Assembly: GCF_003627995.1 (NCBI RefSeq)
Contig: NZ_CP032707.1
Location: forward strand, 1,165,501-1,229,500
DNA length: 64,000 nt
Direction of reading: 5' to 3'
Source of the DNA: Brevundimonas naejangsanensis
GTDB taxonomy: Bacteria; Pseudomonadota; Alphaproteobacteria; Caulobacterales; Caulobacteraceae
Below, piece after piece: positions 37,222 through 46,610 of the stretch. The notes beneath the pieces are model-generated. The model saw nothing but the letters and a program-made list of their open reading frames with translations, was not told the DNA's origin and did no database searches. Positions within the stretch are counted from its first letter, which is position 1. Each line of letters opens with the position of its first letter. Made by a program: the position numbers and the translations under genes.

Positions 37222-37844
37222 CGGACATCAACGACGAGACCCGGGACCAACTCGAGCAGGACATCAAGGAGTCCGAGGCGGACGCCGCCGCGGAAGGCGC
37301 CGACGGCGACATGGCCGTGGTCGACGCCCTGATCGCCGAGCGCGACCAGTGGAAGGACCGCGCCCTGCGCGCCGTGGCCGAGGCCGAGAACACCAAGCGC
37401 CGCGCCGAGACGCAGCAGAACGACGCCCGCGCCTACGCCATCCAGCGCTTCGCCAAGGACCTGCTGGGCGTGGCCGACACGCTGGAGCGCGGCCTGGCGT
37501 CGGCGCCCAAGGACGCCGAGGGCCCCGCCGCCGCCATGATCACGGGGCTGGAGCTGACGCAGAAGTCCCTGCTGTCGGCCTTCGAGGCCAATGGCCTGAC
37601 GCGCGTCGAGCCGGGCCCGGGCGAGGCCTTCGACCCGCACCTGCACCAGGCCATGATGGAGCAGCCCTCGGACACGGTGCCCGGCGGCACGGTGATCCAG
37701 ACGCTGCAGCCCGGCTACGCCCTGTTCGGCCGTACGGTGCGCGCCGCCATGGTGGTGGTGGCGGCCAAGGGCTCGGGCCCGGCCGCAGGCGGCGCCTACG
37801 CCGACCCGAAGGCGACCGGCGAGAATTTCGACGGCAAGGCCTGA
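37218..37844 (+). CDS. grpE: Nucleotide exchange factor GrpE
   Basis: Exchange factor for the DnaK chaperone encoded at 40 kb. The 208-residue protein has the long N-terminal coiled coil ([19 protein letters not shown]) and the beta domain signature ([38 protein letters not shown]). It starts at GTG 37218, overlapping the hrcA stop (GTGA). An intrinsic terminator follows within 25 bp. Confidence 0.97.
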   Translation: MTDINDETRDQLEQDIKESEADAAAEGADGDMAVVDALIAERDQWKDRALRAVAEAENTKRRAETQQNDARAYAIQRFAKDLLGVADTLERGLASAPKDAEGPAAAMITGLELTQKSLLSAFEANGLTRVEPGPGEAFDPHLHQAMMEQPSDTVPGGTVIQTLQPGYALFGRTVRAAMVVVAAKGSGPAAGGAYADPKATGENFDGKA

Positions 37845-37864
37845 GGCTTCCGGCATGAATGACG

Positions 37865-37898
37865 AACGGCCCGGCGCAGACCCGTCGGGCCGTTTTGC
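37865..37898 (+). terminator. Intrinsic terminator of hrcA-grpE
   Basis: Stem AACGGCCCG/CGGGCCGTT (9 bp, perfect) followed by TTTTGCATT, 20 bp after grpE. Confidence 0.9.
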
Positions 37899-37905
37899 AT
37901 TCGTC

Positions 37906-38053
37906 TCCCTTCCCCCTCGATGGGGTAAGGGCGGGGATGGGGGTTAGGGCGCAAGGTTTGCCGGAACGTGCGCAGGAGACGCGCCCGCGTCTCCGCGGTC
38001 CTATTGGATGCGTCCCGCCTGCACCCCCGCCCTTACCCCATCGAGGGGGAGGG
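37906..38053. repeat. Family D long inverted repeat
   Basis: Arms CCCTTCCCCCTCGATGGGG and its near complement about 100 bp apart; it lies between the convergent grpE and dienelactone hydrolase genes. Confidence 0.88.
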
Positions 38054-38073
38054 CGTGTGAGCCGGGTCTGGAC

Positions 38074-38994
38074 TCACGCCTTCAGTCGCTCTCCGAACAG
38101 CGCCAGCATCCGCCGCCAGCCGTCCTTGGCGTCGGCCTCGCGGTAGGAGGCGCGGTAGTCGGCGTGGAAGCCGTGGGGGGCGTCGCCATAGACCACGATC
38201 TCGCTGGCGGCGGCGCCGTGGCTGGACGGGGCGGCGCGGGTCAGAGCGGCGCGCATGGCCTCGACGCTGTCCAGCGGGATGCCCGCGTCCTGGCCGCCGT
38301 AGAGGCCCAGCACCGGACACTTCAGATCGTCGGCCAGGTCGACGGGCCAGGGCCGGCCCGCCGTCTTCTGGGCTTCGGTGGCGTCTGCCGGGGGGGCCAG
38401 GCGGCCGTACCAGGCGGCCCCGGCGTCCAGCGCGGGGAAGCGGGCGCAAGCCTGCCACACCACCTTGCCGCCCCAGCAGAAGCCGGTGATCGCGGCCTTG
38501 CGCCCGTCGGCCCAGGGCTGGCGGCCGATCCAGTCGAGGGCGCCGGAAACGTCGCCCATGACCTGCTCATATCCGGCGGCGGCGACGATGCGCATGATGG
38601 CCTGCATGTCGCTGAGCGGCGCGGGGTCCTGGACGCGGACGAAGAAGGCCGGCGCCACGGCGGCGTAGCCTGCCTTGGCCAGGCGGCGGCAGACGTCGCG
38701 GATGTATTCGTGCACGCCGAAGATCTCGGACACGACGATGACCACGGGGAAGGGGCCGGCGCCCTGGGGCCGGGCGACATAGGCGGGCAGGTCGAAGCCG
38801 TCGGGCGCCCGCCAGCTCGCGGTCTCGGCGACCAGGCCCGCGCTGTCGGTGGTGATCGGCTGCGCCGCCTGGCTGAGGGCGGCGGGGGCGTAGGCGGCGA
38901 AGGCGACGCCCCCGAGGGCGGCCACGCCCAGGCTCCGGCGGCTGGGGGCGATCTGGTCGGCGCTCAGGCCCTCGGGCCGGGTGATCAGGGTCAT
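38074..38994 (-). CDS. Dienelactone hydrolase family protein, exported
   Basis: Alpha/beta hydrolase of 306 residues with the Cys-nucleophile of dienelactone hydrolases: GFCWGG (Cys near residue 170), then GGQDAGIP (Asp) and APHGFHADY (His). The N-terminus has a twin-arginine-like motif (PSRRSLGVAALGG) and hydrophobic stretch, so it is probably exported through Tat. The true substrate is unknown; carboxymethylenebutenolidase activity is only a family name. It is monocistronic by spacing. Confidence 0.9.
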   Translation of the reverse strand: MTLITRPEGLSADQIAPSRRSLGVAALGGVAFAAYAPAALSQAAQPITTDSAGLVAETASWRAPDGFDLPAYVARPQGAGPFPVVIVVSEIFGVHEYIRDVCRRLAKAGYAAVAPAFFVRVQDPAPLSDMQAIMRIVAAAGYEQVMGDVSGALDWIGRQPWADGRKAAITGFCWGGKVVWQACARFPALDAGAAWYGRLAPPADATEAQKTAGRPWPVDLADDLKCPVLGLYGGQDAGIPLDSVEAMRAALTRAAPSSHGAAASEIVVYGDAPHGFHADYRASYREADAKDGWRRMLALFGERLKA

Positions 38995-39069
38995 CGCGGG
39001 TCTCCGGTTCGGCGCTGTGAAGCGGCGAGAGTGACTCGGATGTCGCCGTTCCGTCGAGTCTTTCCGTCG

Positions 39070-39693
39070 TCAGCCCGCGACCCGCAGGGTCAGGTTGACC
39101 CGGCCGCCGCCGGGCAGCAGCCGCGACGAGCCCGCCAGCAGCCGGTCGACCCCGTGCCGCGCCAGCCTTGCAGGCCCGGTCAGGGCGCAGGCGTCGCCCG
39201 AGGCCAGGCGCACGGTGCGGGTAGGCCCACCCTCGGCCGGGCCGATGCGGAAGACGGCCGTGTCGCCCAGTGACACCGATAGCACCGGCGCCGTCAGGTC
39301 GCGCTCGTCGCGATCCTGGTGCAGGCCCATCCGGGCCTCGCCCTGGTAGAGGTTGACCAGGCAGGCGTCGGGCGGGCTCGGCCAGCCGGTCAGGGCGTCC
39401 CACAGCGCCAGCAGGCGCGGCGGGATCGGCGGCCAGGGCGCGCCCGTCTCGGGATGGGCGGGCTGATAGCGATAGCCGCCACGGTCCGAGACCCAGCCCA
39501 GCGGGCCGAAATTGCTCATCCGCACCGAGAAGGGCCGCCCGCCCGGCGTGACCGGCCGATAGAGGGGCGCGGCCTCCAGCCCCGACCGGACCTCGGCGAG
39601 GAGCGCCACCTGGGCGGCAGAGTCCAGCGCCTGGGGCCACAGGCGAAATCCAGGCACGGCGGTCGGCGCTTCGCGAGGCAGGACAGGGCTCAT
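39070..39693 (-). CDS. alkB: Alpha-ketoglutarate-dependent DNA repair dioxygenase AlkB
   Basis: Fe(II)/2-oxoglutarate dioxygenase of 207 residues that removes alkyl groups from 1-methyladenine and 3-methylcytosine. It has VNLYQGEARMGLHQDRDE with the metal-binding HxD, a later His in LARHGVDRLL, and the oxoglutarate-binding RVNLTLR near the end. It is of usual length. No ada gene or regulator is adjacent. It is divergent from dnaK. Confidence 0.94.
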   Translation of the reverse strand: MSPVLPREAPTAVPGFRLWPQALDSAAQVALLAEVRSGLEAAPLYRPVTPGGRPFSVRMSNFGPLGWVSDRGGYRYQPAHPETGAPWPPIPPRLLALWDALTGWPSPPDACLVNLYQGEARMGLHQDRDERDLTAPVLSVSLGDTAVFRIGPAEGGPTRTVRLASGDACALTGPARLARHGVDRLLAGSSRLLPGGGRVNLTLRVAG

Positions 39694-39768
39694 CAGGCGA
39701 TTTTAAGGGGTCAACGACGCCCCTGTCTGCAATATGCCGTCGAATCTAGCGCTAAGCCGACAGAAGGC

Positions 39769-39796
39769 CTTGCGGCCCCTGCGGTCTTTCCCATAT
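39769..39796 (+). promoter_or_regulatory. Sigma-32 type heat-shock promoter of dnaK
   Basis: CTTG at 39769-39772, a 17-bp spacer, then CCCATAT at 39790-39796. This matches the alphaproteobacterial heat-shock promoter (CTTG-N17/18-CYTAT-like) well. It lies about 180 bp upstream of the dnaK ATG, implying a long 5' leader. Confidence 0.72.
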
Positions 39797-39977
39797 CCGA
39801 GCCAACCCGATGATAACCCCGCTTTCGCTAGGGGCATGTCGTCGATCCCCTTCACCGCCAAGCCGGGCGTCGTCCGGCGCGGCATTTCTTCAGAAGCCCG
39901 TCAGGGGGCGGTCACGCGCGGCGCTTGTTTCCAAGGCCGCCGCACCGCCCGCCGCAAGGAGTGAAAAAGACAAGCCC

Positions 39978-41882
39978 ATGGCCAAGATCATCGGCATCGA
40001 CCTCGGCACGACCAACTCGTGCGTCGCCGTCATGGACGGCAAGAACCCCAAGGTCATTGAGAACGCCGAAGGCGCCCGCACCACCCCGTCGGTGGTCGCG
40101 ATTCAGGACGGCGGCGAGATTCTCGTCGGCCAGCCGGCGCGCCGTCAGGCGGTGACCAACCCCGCCAACACCTTCTTCGCCATCAAGCGCCTGATCGGCC
40201 GCAACTATGACGACCCGGTGGTGGCCAAGGACAAGGGCATGGTGCCCTTCGACATCGTCAAGGGTCCGAACGGCGACGCCTGGGTCCGCGCCCACGGCAA
40301 GGATTATTCGCCCCAGCAAGTCTCGGCCTTCACCCTGGGCAAGATGAAGGAGGCCGCCGAGGCCTATCTAGGCGAGAAGGTCACCCAGGCCGTCATCACC
40401 GTTCCCGCCTATTTCAACGACGCCCAGCGTCAGGCGACCAAGGACGCCGGCAAGATCGCCGGTCTGGAAGTCCTGCGCATCATCAACGAGCCGACCGCGG
40501 CGGCCCTGGCCTATGGTCTTGAGAAGAACGATGGTCAGAAGATCGCCGTCTATGACCTGGGCGGCGGCACCTTCGACGTCTCGATCCTGGAGATCGGCGA
40601 CGGCGTGTTCGAGGTGAAGTCGACCAACGGCGACACCTTCCTGGGCGGTGAAGACTTCGACATGCGTCTGGTCGACTACCTGGCCGACGAGTTCAAGAAG
40701 GAGCAGGGCGTCGACCTGCGCTCGGACAAGCTGGCCCTGCAGCGCCTGAAGGAAGAGGCTGAAAAGGCCAAGAAGGAGCTGTCCTCGACGACCCAGTACG
40801 AGGTCAACCTGCCGTTCATCACCATGAACCAGTCGGGCCCGCTGCACCTGAACATCAAGCTGTCGCGCGCCAAGCTGGAAGCCCTGGTCGACGACCTGGT
40901 CGCCCGCACCATCGAGCCGTGCAAGAAGGCCCTGGCCGACGCCGGCCTGAAGGCCTCGGACATCGATGAAGTGGTGCTGGTCGGCGGCATGACCCGCATG
41001 CCCAAGGTGCAGGAGGCCGTGAAGGCCTTCTTCGGCAAGGAGCCGCACAAGGGCGTGAACCCGGACGAGGTCGTGGCCCTGGGCGCCGCGGTTCAGGCGG
41101 GCGTGCTGCAAGGCGACGTCAAGGACGTGCTGCTGCTGGACGTGACCCCGCTGACCCTGGGCATCGAGACCCTGGGCGGCGTGTTCACCCCGCTGATCGA
41201 GCGCAACACGACCATCCCGACCAAGAAGGCCCAGACCTTCTCGACCGCTGACGACAATCAGTCGGCCGTGACGATCCGCGTCTTCCAGGGCGAGCGCCCG
41301 ATGGCCGCCGACAACAAGATCCTGGGTCAGTTCGACCTGATGGGGATCCCGCCGGCGCCGCGCGGCATGCCGCAGATCGAGGTCGCCTTCGACATCGACG
41401 CCAACGGCATCGTCCACGTCACCGCCAAGGACAAGGCGACCAACAAGGAGCAGTCGATCCGCATCCAGGCCAACGGCGGCCTGTCGGACGCCGACATCGA
41501 CCAGATGGTCAAGGAAGCCGAGGCCAACGCCGCGGCCGACAAGGCCCGCAAGGAACTGGTCGAGGCCCAGAACGGCGCCGACAGCCTGATCCACTCGACC
41601 GAGAAGGCCCTGTCGGAGCACGGCGACAAGATCGACGACGCGACCAAGGCGACCATCCAGTCGGCTCTGGACGATCTGAAGTCGGCCAAGGACGGCACGG
41701 ACCCCGAGGCCATCCGTGAGAAGACCAATGCGCTGGCCCAGGCTTCGATGAAGCTGGGCGAGGCCATGTACGCCGCCCAGCAGGGCGGGGCTGACGGCGC
41801 CGAAGGCCAGCCGGCCGACGACGGCGTGGTCGACGCCGAGTTCGAGGAAGTCTCGGACACGGACGAGAAGAAGGACGCCTGA
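39978..41882 (+). CDS. dnaK: Molecular chaperone DnaK
   Basis: Hsp70 chaperone of 634 residues. ATPase domain: [44 protein letters not shown]. The substrate-binding domain begins near [16 protein letters not shown] and the lid ends in Gly/Ala/Asp-rich [15 protein letters not shown] 39978 is the true start, with GGAGTG 11 bases upstream; the frame is open 168 bp further without homology. DnaJ follows after a hairpin, and GrpE is at 37.2 kb. Confidence 0.98.
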   Translation: MAKIIGIDLGTTNSCVAVMDGKNPKVIENAEGARTTPSVVAIQDGGEILVGQPARRQAVTNPANTFFAIKRLIGRNYDDPVVAKDKGMVPFDIVKGPNGDAWVRAHGKDYSPQQVSAFTLGKMKEAAEAYLGEKVTQAVITVPAYFNDAQRQATKDAGKIAGLEVLRIINEPTAAALAYGLEKNDGQKIAVYDLGGGTFDVSILEIGDGVFEVKSTNGDTFLGGEDFDMRLVDYLADEFKKEQGVDLRSDKLALQRLKEEAEKAKKELSSTTQYEVNLPFITMNQSGPLHLNIKLSRAKLEALVDDLVARTIEPCKKALADAGLKASDIDEVVLVGGMTRMPKVQEAVKAFFGKEPHKGVNPDEVVALGAAVQAGVLQGDVKDVLLLDVTPLTLGIETLGGVFTPLIERNTTIPTKKAQTFSTADDNQSAVTIRVFQGERPMAADNKILGQFDLMGIPPAPRGMPQIEVAFDIDANGIVHVTAKDKATNKEQSIRIQANGGLSDADIDQMVKEAEANAAADKARKELVEAQNGADSLIHSTEKALSEHGDKIDDATKATIQSALDDLKSAKDGTDPEAIREKTNALAQASMKLGEAMYAAQQGGADGAEGQPADDGVVDAEFEEVSDTDEKKDA

Positions 41883-41902
41883 TCCGGCGTCTTCATGACA
41901 GG

Positions 41903-41940
41903 CGGCCCCGTTTGCCCGACGGCAGGCGGGGCCGTTTCAT
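41903..41940 (+). terminator. Hairpin between dnaK and dnaJ
   Basis: Perfect 8-bp arms CGGCCCCG/CGGGGCCG with a GC-rich loop and a short T tract (TTTCAT). It is probably a partial terminator that lowers dnaJ relative to dnaK. Confidence 0.7.
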
Positions 41941-42061
41941 GAAACTTGCATCATGCGACCGGGCGCCCATGTCAGTCAGGGTCTGTCGGTCATCCGCGAA
42001 CGGAACGCCTCCGCTTCAGAGAGGTCCAACGCGGCGGGAACGGTAAGAGGACGAACGCCTG

Positions 42062-43267
42062 ATGGCGCAACGTGACTATTACGAAATCCTGGGCGTCGAA
42101 CGGACGGTCGATGCGGCCGCGCTGAAGAGCGCCTATCGCAAGCTGGCGATGGAGCACCACCCGGACCGCAATGGCGGCTCCGAAGAGTCCGTGGCCCGCT
42201 TCAAGGAAATCTCCGAGGCCTACACCGTCCTGTCGGACGAGCAGAAGCGCGCCGCCTATGACCGCTTCGGCCACGCGGGCGTGAACGGCGGCGGCGCGGG
42301 CGGGGGCAACCCCTTCGGCCAGGGCGGTGCGGGCTTCCACGACATCAACGACATCTTCTCCCAGGTGTTCGGCGACGCCTTCGGGGACGCCTTCGGCGGC
42401 CGGGGCGGCGGGCGGCAGAACCACGGGCCGCGTCGCGGCTCGGACCTGCGCTACGACCTGGAGATCACGCTGGAGCAGGCCTATCAGGGCGCCGAGGTCG
42501 AGATCGCCATCCCGACCCTGATGGCTTGCGAGGTCTGCGACGGCTCGGGCGCCAAGGCGGGCACCAAGCCGACCATCTGCAACACCTGCGGCGGCGCCGG
42601 GCGCGTGCGCCAGGCCAACGGCTTCTTCCAGGTTGAGCGCACCTGTCCCCGCTGCGGCGGTTCGGGCGAGATGATCGCCGACCCCTGCACCACCTGCCGG
42701 GGCCACGGCCAGGTCCGCAAGACCCGCAAGCTCAGCCTCAAGGTCCCGGCGGGCGTGGACGACGGCTCGCGCATCCGCCTGTCGGGCGAGGGCGAGGCGG
42801 GCCAGCGCGGCGGCCCGCGCGGCGACCTCTATGTCTTCCTGTCGGTGACGCCGCACGAACTGTTCGAGCGCGACAACCTGGACCTGCTGGTCACGGTTCC
42901 GGTGCCGATGACGGTGGCGGCCCTGGGCGGCGTCGTGGACGCCCCGTGCCTGATCTCGGACGCCTGCGACGGCAAGTGCAAGGCCCCGGTCGAGGTGCCC
43001 GCGGGCGCCCAGACCGGCAAGACCGTCCGCATCAAGGGCAAGGGCATGCCGCACCTGAACGGGCGCGGCCGCGGCGACCTGGTGGTCGAGCTGTTCGTCG
43101 AGACGCCGACCGATCTGAACGCGCGCCAGAAGGAGCTTCTGGCCGAACTGGCCGCGTCGCTGGGCGAGAGCCAGACCCCGCGCAACACCAGCTTCGCCGG
43201 CAAGGCCAAGCGCTTCTGGGCCGACATCCTGGGCGGCGACGCCGACAATCCGAAAGAGACCGCGTGA
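42062..43267 (+). CDS. dnaJ: Chaperone protein DnaJ
   Basis: Hsp40 co-chaperone of 401 residues. It has the J domain with HPD (MEHHPDRNGG), a Gly/Phe-rich linker (NGGGAGGGNPFGQGG), four zinc motifs (CEVCDGSG, CNTCGGAG, CPRCGGSG, CTTCRGHG) and the two C-terminal beta domains. The start is ATG 42062, with about 180 bp to dnaK. It overlaps dapB by four bases. Confidence 0.97.
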   Translation: MAQRDYYEILGVERTVDAAALKSAYRKLAMEHHPDRNGGSEESVARFKEISEAYTVLSDEQKRAAYDRFGHAGVNGGGAGGGNPFGQGGAGFHDINDIFSQVFGDAFGDAFGGRGGGRQNHGPRRGSDLRYDLEITLEQAYQGAEVEIAIPTLMACEVCDGSGAKAGTKPTICNTCGGAGRVRQANGFFQVERTCPRCGGSGEMIADPCTTCRGHGQVRKTRKLSLKVPAGVDDGSRIRLSGEGEAGQRGGPRGDLYVFLSVTPHELFERDNLDLLVTVPVPMTVAALGGVVDAPCLISDACDGKCKAPVEVPAGAQTGKTVRIKGKGMPHLNGRGRGDLVVELFVETPTDLNARQKELLAELAASLGESQTPRNTSFAGKAKRFWADILGGDADNPKETA

Positions 43268-44013
43268 GCGACATCTTCCACGCCGGCATCTCCGGCGCCC
43301 GGGGCCGCATGGGCCGCGCCGTTTCTCAGGTTCTGGACGCCCGCGAGGACGTGGTGGTCGCCGCCCGTTTCGATCGCGGCGAGACCGTCGACCTGAAGCT
43401 GTGCGACGTCATCATCGACTTCTCGACGCCCGAGGCCTCGGTCGCCCTGGCGCGCGCCTGCGCCGAGGCGGGCGCGCCCGCCCTGGTCATCGGCTCCACC
43501 GGCCTGACGCCCGAGCAGGAGGCCGAGATCGAGGCCGCCGCCGAGAAGATCGCCATCGTCATGAGCGGCAACTTCTCGCTCGGCGTGAACATCCTGATCG
43601 GCCTGGTCGAACACGCGGCCCTGCGGCTCGACGCGCGCGACTGGGACATCGAGGTGCTGGAGACCCATCACCGGCGCAAGGTCGACGCCCCCTCGGGCAC
43701 GGCCCTGATGCTGGGCGAAGCGGCCGCCAACGGTCGGGGCCATGACCTGGAGGCGCTGCGCAGCGCCCCCTACGACGGCATCACCGGCCCGCGCGAGCCG
43801 GGCAAGATCGGCTTCGCCTCCCTGAGGGCGGGGGGCGTGATCGGCGAGCACACTGTCATGTTCGCCTCCGAAGACGAGATGCTGACCCTGTCGCACTCGG
43901 CCATGGACCGCAGCCTGTTCGCCAAGGGCGCGGTGGCCGCCGCCGCCTGGGTGCGCAACCGCCGCCCCGGCCTCTACGACATGCAGGATGTCCTGGGCTT
44001 CCGCCAGGCGTGA
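43264..44013 (+). CDS. dapB: 4-hydroxy-tetrahydrodipicolinate reductase
   Basis: NAD(P)H-dependent step to lysine and diaminopimelate. The 249-residue protein has the cofactor site GARGRMGRAV, the catalytic ETHHRRKVDAPSGTA and GEHTVMFASEDE. The GTG start at 43264 overlaps the dnaJ stop (GTGA), so translation is likely coupled. It is slightly shorter than E. coli DapB, with a shorter Rossmann region after the first strand. Confidence 0.96.
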   Translation: MSDIFHAGISGARGRMGRAVSQVLDAREDVVVAARFDRGETVDLKLCDVIIDFSTPEASVALARACAEAGAPALVIGSTGLTPEQEAEIEAAAEKIAIVMSGNFSLGVNILIGLVEHAALRLDARDWDIEVLETHHRRKVDAPSGTALMLGEAAANGRGHDLEALRSAPYDGITGPREPGKIGFASLRAGGVIGEHTVMFASEDEMLTLSHSAMDRSLFAKGAVAAAAWVRNRRPGLYDMQDVLGFRQA

Positions 44014-44036
44014 TGCCGGGGGCGCTGGCGCGCCCT

Positions 44037-44077
44037 GCGCTATCGCTCGCCGCGCGGCGGCGCGCTGCTTGAGCGCC
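44037..44077 (-). repeat. Family P element 9 (GCGC type, imperfect inner helix)
   Basis: Minus-strand GCGCT-CAAGCA ... GAT-AGCGC. The outer helix is GCGCT/AGCGC instead of GGCCT/AGGCC, and the inner part contains a CGCCGCGCGGCG palindrome but pairs imperfectly overall. It lies between the convergent dapB and dut genes. Confidence 0.65.
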
Positions 44078-44100
44078 GTCACATGGCTTGCGTCTCGGCC

Positions 44101-44550
44101 CTATTTGCCCGTGGAGCCGAAGCCGCCGGCGCCGCGCGCGGTCTCGTCCAGGGCCTCGACCTCGGCCATGACGGCCTGGGTGTAGGGCGCAACGACCAGC
44201 TGGGCGATGCGCTCGCCGCGCCGGATCTCGAACGGCAGCTCGCCGTGGTTGATCAGGATGACCCCGACCTCGCCGCGATAGTCGCTGTCGATGGTGCCGG
44301 GGGCGTTCAGGCAGGTGACGCCATGCTTCAGCGCCAGGCCCGAGCGCGGCCGCACCTGGGCCTCATAGCCCGGCTCCAGGGCGATCTTCAGCCCGGTGGG
44401 AATCAGGCGGCGCTGGCCCGGCTCCAGGACGAGGGTCTCGACCTCGGCCACGGCCGCGCGCAGGTCCATGCCGGCCGAACCGGTCGTCTCATAGGCGGGC
44501 AGGGGCAGGCCTTCGGCATGGGGCAGGCGTTCGACGCGGACGGTGGTCAT
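44101..44550 (-). CDS. dut: Deoxyuridine 5'-triphosphate nucleotidohydrolase
   Basis: Hydrolyses dUTP to dUMP, keeping uracil out of DNA and feeding dTMP synthesis. The 149-residue trimer subunit shows the five dUTPase motifs: [36 protein letters not shown] and the C-terminal [10 protein letters not shown]. It is 11 bp downstream of coaBC on the same strand, an order found in many proteobacteria. Confidence 0.97.
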   Translation of the reverse strand: MTTVRVERLPHAEGLPLPAYETTGSAGMDLRAAVAEVETLVLEPGQRRLIPTGLKIALEPGYEAQVRPRSGLALKHGVTCLNAPGTIDSDYRGEVGVILINHGELPFEIRRGERIAQLVVAPYTQAVMAEVEALDETARGAGGFGSTGK

Positions 44551-44561
44551 GCAGGGTCTCT

Positions 44562-45800
44562 TTAGGCCTTGAAGTGATCGGCGATGCGCAGGGCGAGCTT
44601 GCGCGCCACCTCGGTCTTGGACTGGCGCGGCCAGGGTTCGGCGCCGTCCCGGGTGAACAGGGTCACGGCGTTGCCGTCCGAGCCGAAGACCTCGCCCGAG
44701 ACGTCGTTGCCGACGATCCAGTCGCAGCCCTTCTTGGACAGCTTGGCGCGGGCGTTGGCCTCCAGGTCGCTGGTCTCGGCGGCGAAGCCGACCACCAGTT
44801 TCGGCCGCTTCGGGCCGGGCGCGGACACGCCCGCCAGGATGTCGGGGTTCTCGATCAGGGCCAGGGACGGCGGGCCGCCCGGCTTCTTCTTGATCTTGCC
44901 GGTGGAGACGCCGTCGATGCGCCAGTCGGCCACGGCGGCGCTCATCACCGCGATGTCGGCAGGGCGATCAGAAGCGTTCAGGGCCGCTTCCACGGCGGCC
45001 TTCATCTCGGTCGCGGCCTCCACCCAGACGCGGGTCACGCCGACCGGGGCGTCCAGGGCCACGGGCCCGGAGATCAGGGTCACCTCGGCGCCCAGGTCGG
45101 CCAGGGCGGCGGCGACGGCGTAGCCCTGCTTGCCGCTGGAGCGGTTGGTCAGGCCGCGCACCGGGTCGATCGGCTCGAAGGTCGGTCCGGCGGTGACGAC
45201 CGCCTTGCGTCCCGCCAGGGGCCGCCCGTCCGGCCCGGCCAGCAGGCGGGCGATGGCGTCCAGGATGACGGGCGGCTCGGCCATGCGGCCGGGGCCGAAC
45301 TCGCCGCAGGCCATCTCGCCCTCGTCGGGGCCGACCACGGCTGCGCCGTGGAAGCCGTCGAAGCCCATGAGCCGTTGGACATTGGCCTGGACCGCCGGGT
45401 GCTGCCACATGCGCACGTTCATGGCCGGGGCCAGCAGCGTCTTCTTGTCGGTGGCCAGAAGCGTGGTCGAGGCCAGGTCGTCGGCCAGGCCGTTGGCCGC
45501 CTTGGCGATCAGCCCGGCCGTCGCCGGCGCCACGACCACCAGGTCGGCCCAGCGCGACAGTTCGATGTGGCCCATGGCCGTCTCGTCGTCGGGCATGAAC
45601 AGGTCCTGGCGCACCGGATGGCCGGTCAGGGCGGCCAGGGACATGGGGGTGACGAACTCGGCCCCGGCCTTGGTCAGGACGCTCATCACCTCGGCTCCGG
45701 CCTTCCTCAGCAGGCGGATCAGCTCCAGCGCCTTATAGGCGGCGATGCCGCCGCCGACGATCAGCAGGACCTTGCGGCCGGAAAGCGAGGATGCGGTCAT
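44562..45800 (-). CDS. coaBC: CoaBC, phosphopantothenoylcysteine synthetase/decarboxylase
   Basis: Bifunctional coenzyme A enzyme of 412 residues. The N-terminal flavin-dependent CoaC decarboxylase part has [14 protein letters not shown], the [14 protein letters not shown] motif and a Cys in [16 protein letters not shown]. The C-terminal CoaB synthetase begins near [27 protein letters not shown] (substrate site) and has KIKKKPG. It is operonic with dut. A LexA-like sequence lies about 45-70 bp upstream of its start. Confidence 0.97.
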   Translation of the reverse strand: MTASSLSGRKVLLIVGGGIAAYKALELIRLLRKAGAEVMSVLTKAGAEFVTPMSLAALTGHPVRQDLFMPDDETAMGHIELSRWADLVVVAPATAGLIAKAANGLADDLASTTLLATDKKTLLAPAMNVRMWQHPAVQANVQRLMGFDGFHGAAVVGPDEGEMACGEFGPGRMAEPPVILDAIARLLAGPDGRPLAGRKAVVTAGPTFEPIDPVRGLTNRSSGKQGYAVAAALADLGAEVTLISGPVALDAPVGVTRVWVEAATEMKAAVEAALNASDRPADIAVMSAAVADWRIDGVSTGKIKKKPGGPPSLALIENPDILAGVSAPGPKRPKLVVGFAAETSDLEANARAKLSKKGCDWIVGNDVSGEVFGSDGNAVTLFTRDGAEPWPRQSKTEVARKLALRIADHFKA

Positions 45801-45845
45801 GAGGGAATCTCTAGCGGCGCCGCATGACGCCGTCGAGACAAAGCG

Positions 45846-45871
45846 GTTCGCAACTGGAACATTGCGGGAAC
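45846..45871. promoter_or_regulatory. LexA-like box between coaBC and a lipoprotein gene
   Basis: GTTC-N7-GAAC-N7-GAAC. The last two half-sites (45857-45871) fit the alphaproteobacterial LexA consensus GAAC-N7-GAAC. It lies 45 bp from the coaBC start and 52 bp from the divergent lipoprotein start. About one such match is expected by chance in 64 kb, so it is tentative. Confidence 0.35.
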
Positions 45872-45923
45872 AAGAAACTTATGCCTAACTGCGTTCGGCG
45901 GGGTGTTCAGGGAGGCATGACCC

Positions 45924-46427
45924 ATGCGGATGCGAATGGCGGCGGGGCTGGCCGCGACGGCGGCTTTGATGCTGGCGGGATGCGACAATGGCGGCTCGGC
46001 GGTCGAGACGCGGGAGCGAGGCGCGGCCGAGCCGGTCGGCCTGATTGCGGCGACGGCGGCGGAGGAGGCGGCCTTGCCCGAGGCCAAGCCCTCGGTCACC
46101 GCCAACCGGCGCGAGACCGCCGACGCCAAGATTCAGCGCCTGTATGAACGCAACGGCGCCGCCTTCGGGGCCAATTCGGCGGACGACTATCTGCGGAAGG
46201 TGAAGGCCTTCACCGAAAACGTTCCGCCGGGGACGGAGACGGTCAAGCGGGCCAACGGCGACACCCTCTTCTATCAGGCCTCGACCAACACCTTCGCCGT
46301 GACCGACCGCAAGGGCGTGCCGCGCACCATGTTCAAGCCCGACGACGGCCCGACCTATTGGGTGCAGCAGAAGGAACGGGCACCGACCTTCGGCCAGCGG
46401 CGCGAGACCGCGCGGGCGGAGGAGTAG
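45924..46427 (+). CDS. Predicted lipoprotein
   Basis: A 167-residue product with a lipoprotein signal (MAAGLAATAALMLAGCDNGG; modified Cys near residue 20). The rest is charged and rich in Arg, Lys and Asp, with SADDYLRKVKAFTEN, TDRKGVPRTMFKP and YWVQQKERAPTFGQRRE, suggesting a small periplasmic domain. No known family was recognised, though the central part is well formed and probably conserved. A LexA-like box lies upstream. Confidence 0.8.
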   Translation: MRMRMAAGLAATAALMLAGCDNGGSAVETRERGAAEPVGLIAATAAEEAALPEAKPSVTANRRETADAKIQRLYERNGAAFGANSADDYLRKVKAFTENVPPGTETVKRANGDTLFYQASTNTFAVTDRKGVPRTMFKPDDGPTYWVQQKERAPTFGQRRETARAEE

Positions 46428-46442
46428 GGCTCGACCCCTACG

Positions 46443-46579
46443 CCGTCATCCTCGGGCTTGACCCGAGAATCCAGCCGTCGGCTCCGCCTTGGCGTCGGAT
46501 GGCCCGCGACCGACACGTCTGCGTCCGGCGTCGTGCACGCTCCTCGCTCGATCCTCGGGTCAAGCCCGAGGATGACGGC
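46443..46579. repeat. Family A composite inverted pair
   Basis: CCGTCATCCTCGGGCTTGAC at the left and GTCAAGCCCGAGGATGACGG at the right, with about 85 bp between them. The gap is longer than in other copies. It is between the convergent lipoprotein and murI genes. Confidence 0.9.
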
Positions 46580-46610
46580 GAACAGGACGCGGCGCGGGCG
46601 GCGCTCCGTC

